Assembly: GCA_030512295.1 (NCBI GenBank)
Contig: JAULSR010000002.1
Span: forward strand, 5,270,001-5,334,000
DNA: 64,000 nt
Reading direction: 5' to 3'
Source of the DNA: Bombardia bombarda
Lineage: Eukaryota; Ascomycota; Sordariomycetes; Sordariales; Lasiosphaeriaceae
This document shows, piece by piece, positions 36,706 to 46,164 of the stretch. The position numbers and the translations under genes are program-made. The number at the start of each line of letters is the position of its first letter. The stretch's first letter is position 1. Under the pieces are notes generated by a model. That model saw only the letters and a program-made list of their open reading frames with translations. It was not told where the DNA came from and did no database searches.

Positions 36706-38127
36706 AAAACGCTTAGACTCTCGTTCTTCTGGCTCAGGCGTCGGCTCAGGTAATGGCTGAAGCGTTGACTCGAACACGGGTTCAGGCTTTGGCTGCCGTT
36801 CTGGCTCAGGCGCTGCCTTGGGTTCCTGTGAAGGATGCCCTTCACCTGCTTGAAAATGATCTTGTGAGCGATCTTCTTCACTCTCCGGGTCGACTTCGCG
36901 GTCGCGTTCCCGGCCCAGACGAAGGGTGGAGACGTCAAACTTGACGAGATTGCCGTACGGGGCCCGCTTTGGCTTATGGGGCGGGAAACGGCTGTTGGTG
37001 GGCGGAGGTACAAAATAGTAGCAACCTTTGTTGTTCTTTTTGCCTTCCTTCTTTTTACGATGCATGAGCTGGGCAAACTGCTCGAGGGATCGGGGGTCGG
37101 CGTTTTGGGAGAAAACGTTTGTGATCATGGTGATAAAATCGGGATTTGTGCAGTTTTCATCGTAGAGAGTCCGCAGCGCCCAGGCGGTGGGGTACCGAAA
37201 ATGAGCTAAAGCTTCCTCGACAGCCTCCTCAATCACCCTGTCGGCCACCTCTTTGGCGTCTGACAAGTAGCGCCGTGAAGTCGACGTGCTCGTGGGCGTG
37301 TGCTGCATTGAAGAGAAAGATCCCATGCGGTCACCGCTCGTCCGCGACATGCTTCTGCGGGAAACGCCCCTGTGGGATATTCTGCCAGCGCCCCAGTCGT
37401 CATCGGCCTGAGACTGAGAATGCAAATGTGAGTGAGATGGCAGTAAGTGACGCGTCAAAACAGGGAGCGGAGCTGGCGTCGCCATTCCCTCGTCGTCTTC
37501 GCCATCGCCTCCCTCGTAACCTTCCCCCTCCTCCTCTTCCGTCTCGTCCTCCTCGGGTGCGGGTGCGGGTGCAGCAGATGGTGCAGCAGATGGTGCAGCA
37601 GATGGTGCAGTGGGTGCAGCAGGTGGTGCAGCAGCTGGTGCAGTGGGTGCAGCAGGTGTCGCGACGGGTGCAGGCGAGGGAACAGGCGCGGGCGCAGTCT
37701 TGGGTGTTGCTGGAGTTGCAGGTGGCCTCTTCAAAATGATTTTGCGCGTCGGCGCCTGCTCAGGAGGCGGGGGTGGTGCAGCCTTCCTGAAGAGGCCGAC
37801 CTTGGGGCCTTTGCCCTTGGGCAGAGTGCCCAGGGGAGCCATAGTCTCGAGGACTCCGTGACGCACGAGGCCGTCGTCCTGAAAACTAGCCTTTATCTGC
37901 ACGGGCGGCTCGAGCCAGCGCTGCAAGAAGGTCCTCTTGCTGTCGGTGGTGGTGGGGGGGAGGCTTCCTCTGGTGCTGCCCCTGGTGCTGCCGGCGATGC
38001 TGGCGGGGGCCCTGGACGGCTCTGGGGTGCCGCCGTGCTGGCTTCCGCTGGGTGTGTGTACCTGCGGGCTCGAGTATCGCGATCGCGTTGCTCTGGTGTT
38101 GGCAGAGGACATAGTGCCAGGCGTCAT
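32792..38127 (-). CDS. Double PHD-finger protein, RCO1-like (Rpd3S histone deacetylase subunit)
   Basis: Four exons: 38127-35525, 35190-35097, 34437-33656, 33596-32792 (1427 aa, phases agree; a second in-frame ATG five codons in, MSSANTRATRS, may be the true start). Residues 1-900 are mostly disordered: FLQRWLEPPVQIKASFQDDG near residue 68, Pro/Ala repeats, a Glu-Pro repeat tract, and basic patches (KKRKSSR). PHD1 (about 905-955) has YCSSCGGNGELICCDGC, then SFHLTC and WFCNVC. PHD2 (about 1034-1085) has CHSCQKA, IPCSLC, FWHLDCLDPPL and WKCPCH. Two spaced PHD fingers after a long N-terminus match fungal RCO1, which with EAF3 directs Rpd3S to H3K36-methylated gene bodies to suppress cryptic transcription. 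CTI6 or other PHD proteins are less likely because of the paired fingers. Intron 2 is unusually long (659 nt). Confidence 0.82.
34711..34725 (+). repeat. G15 homopolymer inside RCO1-like intron 2
   Basis: Fifteen consecutive G, preceded by a G6CTT stretch; on the sense strand of the gene this is a C15 pyrimidine tract within the 659-nt intron. Its exact length is unreliable in any assembly. Confidence 0.9.
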
Positions 38128-39466
38128 ATCATGGGTGCTGAGGTTTGGCAGCCGTCCGCCCGGTTACCCCCTAGGTTGGTTCAGTTCTGTTGGTGCAAAT
38201 GTCCAAGTTTCGTCCGATCGGGGCGTGTCGTGCTTCGTGCCTGCGCAGTCGGTTAGCATCGCTGCAACTGTGCAAAAAGGGGGGTGCACTACTTCTCTAC
38301 TGCTCTGGGACATCAACCTGGCCGACAAAATCGCGTTCAGGGCGATGGCACGCGTGCGAAATGAAGCGGATTGAAAAAGGGTGCGTGGGTGTGTAAAAGG
38401 AGGGATCCTGAGAAGCTCGGAGGTGACGGGTTAGAGAGCCGACCAGGGGGTGGTGTGCCACTGTTAACAAGCTCCACGCATGCCTCCCGTCCGGGCCTCC
38501 TTGGACCTCCTTTTAGACGGCCTCGCTCACTGCTAACCTCAGTGTTTTAGGTACTAACGGGGGAGAAAACACCTGCTGAAGTGCATCAGCGTCTGCTCAA
38601 AAATCACACCAGACCTTTGGCAAATTGTTGACCGTCCTGTCGCTGATCAGATGGTGATGCCTGCTGTTTGTTTTAGTCCTTCTGGCGTTGTGGAAATCAA
38701 GTGTCGCGACGCGTGTTTTCGCTCCTTTTTTACCCAGGGGTTCGTAGGTTGTGTGTACTGTGGAAAGAGGGAAATCCTTTTTAGACCTTTGGCAGGGGGG
38801 CTGGACCGCCTGCCGCCAGGGGATTTGGGCCTCTCGCACTCTAATCAGGTGGCTGCCCACCACATGGACACCACCCCCCCGAACCCCCTTCTCTTCTCAC
38901 TCCTCATCCACCGCTGGACCGCCGCGTCAGAACAAAAGAAAACAGCACGGATGATTGATTTACTTGGGCCGAAATCCACGCCGGTTTCTTTCGTTTTTTA
39001 TTTTTATTTTTTTACCTGCCTCCTACGTTCACGGTGCATCCATTCGTTTCCTGTTCGTTTTGCGGGTCTCGGTCAAAATTATTTGTTTGTCTTCAGGCAT
39101 ACAAAATTCTACTTCCAATTTGCCCGCTTGGAAGACTACTCACATTTTGTTTCCATTTTAGGGGCTAAGACACAGCGATAAGCCAAGGCGGGCGAGTGTC
39201 GGCAATCCTCCCACCCTGGGCCCCCTTCTGTTTTCGTTGGTTGGCACTGGCAATTGTCTACCCGCCTGTCAACACCTGGACAATGATGCACGGGCAGCCC
39301 TGAAAGAACCAACCCAAACCGAAATCCTCCGTCCGAGTTTAGCAACGCCAGAGTTGAGAAACCCACCAGAAGGGCACGCGCATGCACGCCGACGCCAACC
39401 CAACACAACACTCCATACCCCATCGCACCGCTGCAAGTCCCGTCAGCCTCCTGAAGTTGCCGCCAC
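38128..39466. other. Intergenic, RCO1-like promoter and EBP1-like 3' side
   Basis: 1.34 kb between two - strand genes. It holds the promoter of the PHD gene and the 3' UTR of the EBP1-like gene. There is a T-rich stretch near 38990-39015. No supported coding region. Confidence 0.6.
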
Positions 39467-41113
39467 TTACTCGTCATCGCTCTCCTCGGCGCTGCTCTCC
39501 TCCTTTGTCGCCGCCGCCTTCTTGGTCGGCTTCTTCTTCTTCTTGTTCTTGCTCTTGCTGCCAGTGTTTCTGGTCAGGGGCTGCTCCAAGATGCTCAGGA
39601 TCTCCTCATCCGTGATCTTCTTGTCCGTCTTGAATTTGCTGAATTCCGGGGCGGGGGCTCCTCCCAGCTTGGTGATGCCGTTTTTGGTGATTGCTACCTC
39701 TTGAATTAGCTGTGTCTCCCATGATGCGCGGGGCCTGGATCGGATGCTTACCGATCGTGGTGAGAAGTCTGGCGACTGGAGCATTCTCCTTCTCGCCTGC
39801 TACCTCATACTGACGGAACACATTGTTGCGCACGCACTCAATGACGCCCGACTTAGCATCGCGCTCGTCGTCCAACTGCCTCAAACTGAAGGGGAAAGTG
39901 CCAAACTTCTTCTGCACCTCCGAATACACCTTGCGCGAGCTTGGCCGCTTCAGCGCATACGAGGTGGTAGTGCGGCGGTGCAGGGTAGTCCGCTGCTCAA
40001 ACTGCTTGACCTTGCCCGACCCCAAGCTGACGCCCATCTCCACTCCCCAGACCTCGCCGACCTCGGGCGTGCCCTCTCCCTTGGTGCCATCACCAGGGGC
40101 AATGACAATCTTCTTCTTGCCCTCGATCTCGTTGCGCTCAAAGACCCACGAGGTGGTGCTCTCGACAAGGTTGCACTCGTACGCCTTGACTACCTTCTCT
40201 AGCAGACCGGTAATCTTGGACTGCGTGGGAGCTTTGGCGGACGCAGCCTTGGCCTTCTCCTCGTCGGTGCCGGTGGCAAGGAGCCCAGGGGGCACCATCA
40301 AGCGCAGGAGGAGCTCATTGGCATAATAAGTAGCGAGAATAAGGTCGGCAGACCGTCCCTCGACAACATCGTCGGCCTGGTCCTGGGGCTGGGCCAGAAT
40401 GGTGTTGCAAACAATGGAGCCAAAGCCGTCGATCTGAGCTCCAAGCTGGATCTTGATGGGCTCACCGGCCTGGATCTCAACGGACGCCTCCTTCTCGTCC
40501 GTGCTAAGGGGCGTATAGGGAGTGACAAAGGCGCTGGGCGAGATAGTGGTGGGGTGAGAGAAGCCTAAGACGGAGGTGACATCAGCCTTGGTCATGCGAA
40601 GACAACCAGACCTAGTCAGTGGTGAGTAACAAACGCACCCTTAGTGATCTTCTTGCCGCGGTAGACCTTGGCAATCTCCTCCTCAATGAGCTTGTCGCCC
40701 TTCTCGCAGATAGTAATGATCTTCTCGCCGGGAACGCATAGCTTGGAAACCTCGGCAAGGACCTTCTCGGAGATCTGGGCGGCAGTCTTGTACTTGGTGA
40801 GAGTATCGGGGTTGTTGAGCGAGTAATCTGCTGGCAGCATCAGCACCGGGTGCGCGCAGTCGGCCATGGGTAAGTCATGTCTCGCGGGGGGCAAGACCAA
40901 GCTCCAGCTCCAGCTCGGAGACGCGGGCGCCATCGCTAGCAGGAGGGGCACGAAGGAGGGGTAGGACGGGTAGACGGAAGGTAGTGGTGGTGCTGGTGGT
41001 GGTGCTGGTGGTGGCATGACGTCTGGGTTCTAGGTTCTGAACTCTGGAATCTAGAATCTGGATCCTGGTAGTGACTGACCGACTTCCTCCTCCTTGGTGT
41101 CCTTGGAGGCCAT
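39467..41113 (-). CDS. EBP1/PA2G4-like protein (methionine-aminopeptidase fold, 42-kDa 'curved DNA-binding' family)
   Basis: Four exons: 41113-41080, 40827-40639, 40564-39752, 39693-39467 (420 aa, phases agree). The protein begins MASKDTKEEEVDYSLNNPDT, then KYKTAAQISEKVLAEV, CVPGEKIITICEKGD, RGKKITKGFSHPTTISPSAF, QLGAQIDGFGS, a mid-domain PGDGTKGEGTPEVGEVW, and VYSEVQKKFGTFPFSLRQLD, ending with a Lys-rich then acidic tail (KSKNKKKKKPTKK, EESSAEESDDE). This is the PA2G4/EBP1 family: a MetAP fold lacking the peptidase metal ligands, associated with the 60S ribosomal subunit near the exit tunnel and with ribosome assembly. The S. pombe relative is called 42-kDa curved DNA-binding protein. It is divergent from SNF5. 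Confidence 0.9.
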
Positions 41114-42131
41114 GATGGGCGGTATGTATGGCGGTGAAGATGTGTGAAGCTTTTTCGTCGTATGAAAGAGCAATGGACGTGGATCGTAGCGAGGGGTTGA
41201 AAGGACAGAGGAGAGGGCGAGGTGGGATGCTGATTTTGTGCTGCTGGTCGATTTTGTGAAGGCGGGGGAGGGGGTTCTGTGTGTTCGCACTCCACTAATT
41301 ATTAGTATGGTGATTGGCACTGGCCGACGCAAGAGGTACGGGACTCCAGGGGGCTAGCTTCTATTCGACCAAGATTGGCCCGCCTCTGCCCACCCCTCAG
41401 TCCACCAAGCACACTAGGCAGGTACATGTACGGAGTACTGCGGTATACAAATACAGCCAGTGACGAGTGACGCGGAACGACCCAGACTGGAGACTGCATC
41501 GAACTGGGTCGCGCTAAGAGAGACATGGAGCCTTCGGGACGGCCAGAGGCCGCAGAGGTCGTGGCTACTTATACAGCGTGGCTTGATGGGTGGGTTTGGG
41601 CGGGGCCTACGGGTACTAGGTACCCATCCGCAGGGTGGCTGCGATTGCCCAGCCCGCCTGAGTGGTTCTTGCCGACAAGGTCGTTTTTAGCCTAGCTGCT
41701 CGGACTCGTCCCATTGGCCAGACGCGCCTCTCTCTCCCGTTCTTGTCTTGTCGCTGGCTCGTTCGCACCTCGCTCGCAACGAGACTTGTGGACAGCCCCC
41801 AGCCTCACCACCTCATATGTAATACCTGAACCGACAGCCAGACTTATTGTTACTAGCAGCCAAACAGTGACGCGCTGGGACTGGACGGTCCGACAGGCGC
41901 AAAAACTCAGCCCACACCACCCGCCTCCCGCGCCCGCGCCCGCACCCGCACCGGTGCCCACACCGACATCTGTGTCTGCGCCTGCGCCGGCATCGCCATC
42001 CATCCCATCCCATCCCATATTATCCCATCCCATCTTATTCCTACCCCGACTTCATTAAAGAGGCGAATTAGCACTCGAACACGCGAAGACGCGCGACTGC
42101 GCACAAGACACGGTGCCTGCCCCCGCCCGCC
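41114..42131. other. Divergent promoter region between EBP1-like and SNF5 genes
   Basis: 1.02 kb. It includes GGTACC near 41619 and a CCCAT pentamer array near 42000-42030 just upstream of the SNF5 start. A 41714-42058 open frame precedes SNF5 in a different frame and is Pro/Ala-rich; I see no domain and treat it as leader sequence. Confidence 0.55.
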
Positions 42132-44615
42132 ATGGCCGCCTCGCAGCTGTCTGTCTCCGCCTCGGCCTCGAGCGCTGCGTCAATTGCGCCTGCGCCTGCG
42201 CCTGGGTCCAGCAATTCTGCCGATGATGACGCCTCTGGCACCCCTGCCACTGGCAGCCCACAAACCAGCGCGGCGGCGGCGGCTGCTGCTGCTGCTGCTG
42301 CAAACACCGCTGCTGCTATCCCTCCTCGCGATAAAGACGGATTGAACAGGGTGCTGGTCGAACGCTTCATGACACGCGACTGGATCCACTCGGCCGCCAT
42401 CAAAGATGCCCAGGAGAAACTCCAGACCGACACCAAGGACACGCTGCAACGCATCAAAGAATACAAGTCCATCACCGCCCCCGACAATCGCGGTAGGCTC
42501 CCCCCGGCGTCATTTATGGCCCGGGCTACAGTGGCTACGGCAATGGCTACACAGAAACGGGCGGCCCGCCCAGGATCGTCTATCCGTCACAAAAGCCGCG
42601 CCCAGGCAGGAGGACAACGCAGCTCGCCAAGTTCAGTAGGAAAGACATCAAGAAGCAAGCTGAACAGCACGAGGAGCTGGTTCCTGTCAGGATAGACGTG
42701 GACTGGGATAAGCTCAAGCTACGTGACACCTTCACATACAACCTCCACGAGAGGCTCATTTCCGTCGAGATGTTTGCTATGCAAATGGTCGAGGACTTGG
42801 GCCTCAAGCCGCCTCTCGACAGGCCCGTCCTTGAGCAGGTAATGCAGCAAATACACGAACAGCTCAACGACTTCTACCCCTTCGCCTACTCGGAGGAGGA
42901 CGCACTGGACCCCGAGCTCCCGTACTCGGCCTACAAAAACGATGAGATGAGGATACTGGTCAAGTTGAATATCACCATTGGAGCGCATACGCTAGTCGAC
43001 CAGTTTGAGTGGGAGATAAACAACCCTATGAATTCACCCGAGGAGTTTGCTGCTGGTATGGCCAGGGACTTGTCGCTCTCGGGCGAGTTCACCACGGCTA
43101 TTGCGCATTGCATCCGTGAACAAGCCCAGCTGTTCACTCGCAGTCTCTACAGCATAGGACACCCATTTGATGGCCGTCCCATCGAAGACCCAGACCTGAC
43201 AGCTGCCTTTCTCCCATCCCCTCTGCCGACCGTTTTCAGGCCTCAGCAGCAGGCCAAGGACTTTGCGCCTTATTTGTACGAGAACACCGAGGCCGAGCTC
43301 GAAAGGAGTGAGACAATGTTTTCACGCGAGCAAAGGAGACAAAAGCGATCCGTTAACAGACGCGGTGGCCCTGTGTTGCCAGACCTCAAAGAGAGACAGA
43401 GGACGATCAGGACGTCTATTGTCTCATCGGTGCTCCCGGGAGCTGCGCTGGATATCGAGGAAAGTCGACTATTCAAGCGTGCGACGGGAGTTGGCGGTCT
43501 GACAGGACGGGGCAAGAGAACAACCGCTGGCGACCTTTCGGACTCGGAGGATAGCGATGACTCGGCCCCTGACTCACCTGCTATGTCGCAACTCCAGGGA
43601 ACAGCCCGTACCAGGGGTATGCGCGGGGCTGCCAGTGCGGCGGCTCAGCGCATGGCGAATCTCGGCCGGTCTGAGACCCCAGAGGCCATAATCCATCACC
43701 ACGAGACCAGGACTTCGCGCCGATTTGGCCGGGAAGCGACGCGGGAAGAAACTGAGGAGCCGCAACAGTTCATTGTCACGCTTAAAGTCTCTCCAATGAA
43801 GCTCAGAAAGCTGCTACAGACCATGAGACTGAAGCAGCAAACACCAATACCGTCAGGCTCAGCAACCCCATCAGGCCAAAGCCACCAAAGAGCCGTGAGT
43901 GCATCTGCGCATGGCTCAATGGGACCTCCTTCCACCCCTTCTACATCGAACCAAAACCTCCCATCCAAGTCGGCAACGCCATCCGCCGCTATGCTGGCCC
44001 ACCTCGGTCGTGTCCTCGCACCTCCTCCCCCGCCCCCTGGGACACCTGCTCCTCCACCGGTAAACCATATTTTATAATCCAGTCTTTATTCTTATCTCAT
44101 CTTCTGTAATATGTGACGCTAACTTGATGCTTCTCTTTTCTGTAAACCCATAGCCCCCTCCGCCCGAGTGGCTCGTTTCCGCCCTCCAAGCCCTTGGCAC
44201 CAAGTATCCCAACGACCAGTTCGAAGGCTATATGCGCCACTGCGCCGTAAACATTCACACCAACGTCCCAGTCGTGCTGCCGCCGGGAACCGACACCCCG
44301 CCCGACGTACAGTTTATGTATCTGCCTCGGATTCGATGCCTTGACTGCCCCAACAAGCTCTACACCACCGACCCCAAGATGACCGTTGAGAACTTTGAGG
44401 TCCATCTGAAGAACCGTGCCCATCGTGAAAAGGTTGACGCCCGCATCAGCAAGAACGCACGTGCTGCTTCTGCCGCTGCCGCCACCGCCGCTGGTGCTAC
44501 CGCCACTGCCGCCCCTGCTTCTCTTGCGTCATCTATGCAAGGCCCCTCATCTGCAAGCAGCACACCCGCCCCCGCGCCCCCGACGACAGGCCCTCCTTCT
44601 ACAAACGCGCCATAG
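42132..44615 (+). CDS. snf5: SWI/SNF remodelling complex subunit SNF5 (SMARCB1 family), with apparent 1-nt frameshift
   Basis: Two exons, 42132-44059 and 44154-44615. It begins MAASQLSVSASAS, with a poly-Ala tract (about 46-56), then RFMTRDWIHSAAIKDAQEKL. The reading frame then shifts by -1 at C6 (42500-42505) between NRGRLPP and GVIYGPGYSG; with one extra C the protein is 796 aa. The SNF5 core follows at about 190-360: repeat 1 (VPVRIDVDWDKLKLRDTFTY, MQMVEDLGL) and repeat 2 (ILVKLNITIGAHTLVDQFEW, SPEEFAAGMARDL, AIAHCIREQ). The C-terminal exon encodes PPEWLVSALQALGTKYPND and a C-x2-C...H-x5-H element. SNF5 is a core subunit of SWI/SNF (or, as SFH1, of RSC) that contacts the nucleosome acidic patch; which complex cannot be decided here. 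Confidence 0.92.
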
Positions 44616-46164
44616 GGAGACGGTTCGATGACAGGAGACTTTTTCGACGAAGACGAGATATCTTTTAGCTACAGCTGGTGGTGATGGTGGTGATGATGGT
44701 GGTAGCGGCGGTGGTGGTGGTATTAGTAATAGGAAAGGTTAGCATGGCTCAGCCTACCCTATCCTCAGCGTAGCAACTTGATTATCTACCGGGACGCACG
44801 CGGTGAAGGGACATATATCCTAGCGAGCCAAAAAGGGGAAAACAAGCGACAAATAGGGACCGGACAGTGGGAAAGAGAAAAAAAAGAGACAAGATACTAT
44901 AGGGCATAGGCAGTAGCGACAAGATACTATAGGGCATAGGCAGTAGCGTGAAACAAAGTTGTTTTGTTAGAGCTAGGGTTTCTGTATACACACTTCAGCA
45001 CCTACCTGCCTGCCTATCTGCCTGCACACGCGTGCATAGAGCACAGCAAGTGTTTTTTTTTTTTTGTATTGTACATATCGGGAAAAATAGTGTGGGTGTT
45101 TTTGCCATGGATGACTGAATGGTGGCTTTTCGATGTAAACTCTTTTTAAAATCCTCTTTTTCATTTGTCCCTCTTATCATTACTGAATGGTGGTTGGTTC
45201 GGTTCGGTTCGATTCGGTTTACAGACCGGCTAGGAGAGGGGCTACAGTCACAGTCAGATAGTCTGTGGGTGTAAACAGACTTTCTGATCGATGCTATGCC
45301 TACCTTATCTACCTCCTACCTCAAGCATGAAGCTTGGAATGCCAACAACATCTTTTCCCAGCCTCCCGGATCATCACCCCCGCGTCATTATACCTTCTTG
45401 AGTTTCATGCCAGGTGTTTATCTGCCTGCCTCATGACATCAAAAACTATGACGCCGGTTATGCATATGGGGCGGAGATCAATGATAGGGCATGCTGGTTG
45501 GGTGACTGGGAGTCGTATACAATCAGGGGGTTGGGGTTCGGATCAAAATAAGTACATACGTTAGGGGGTATTAAAGGGTTGCTAGCTGTGCTAGGGTGGT
45601 TCTAGAGTTCCACACTTCGTACTGCTACTTATAAGAGTCCAAGTCTGCGGCGGCGGGAAAAGAAAGGGGTATGTGGCTCGAGGCAGGGAGAAGAAGATAG
45701 AGAAAGAGAGTGTGTGATGCCGACCAAGTTCGGGCAGTCAATTCCAGTATTGCTAATAGGTTCGTTGGACAATCCGATATTCGGGGCTACACACCTAGTC
45801 ATTAGAAGACCAACCTGCTTTATGTGTCTCTACTTCCTGAGATGATCGTAGAGATAGTAGCTACGACATAATGCTGCTCATAACAACACTGGTGCTGACC
45901 TCATTATCGATCTCAACAGTATAAAAGCGACCCCCAGAAAAGAAGAAGTAAAAAGCCCGAACAAGAAATAGTTGAACGAGAGCGGGTATAATTTGTAAAC
46001 TTATAAACGCATGAGATCCCTCCACACCAAGCAACGACGATCACTACCGCCATCATTGACTAATACAACACAAAGCAACACATTATATAGCCAGAATAGT
46101 AAAAGTATAATTACGGTTTCCCTCCACCACTCCTATCACGCCTCATCATCCATCACCCAACCCT
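44616..46164. other. Convergent intergenic region
   Basis: 1.55 kb between the stops of SNF5 (+) and PDS5 (-). It contains a GGT-rich imperfect repeat (44680-44722), a 30-bp tandem duplication, a T13 run near 45053-45065 and a GGTTC repeat near 45195. No supported gene. Confidence 0.6.
44888..44947 (+). repeat. 30-bp perfect tandem duplication
   Basis: Two identical 30-bp units (44888-44917 and 44918-44947) lie directly head to tail; each contains AAGATACTATAGGGCATAGG. They fall about 270 bp after the SNF5 stop, probably in or near its 3' UTR. Confidence 0.95.

Noticed and set aside
41714..42058. Pro/Ala-rich open frame just before SNF5 as an upstream exon
   Set aside because: No splice signals join it in frame to SNF5, and the SNF5 ATG at 42132 already gives a family-like N-terminus.
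42493..42531. A 39-nt GT...AG segment in SNF5 as an intron
   Set aside because: Shorter than any credible fungal intron here and a multiple of three, so it cannot explain the frame change.
44888..44947. Tandem 30-bp repeat as a CRISPR-like array
   Set aside because: Only two directly abutting copies with no spacers, in a eukaryotic genome.
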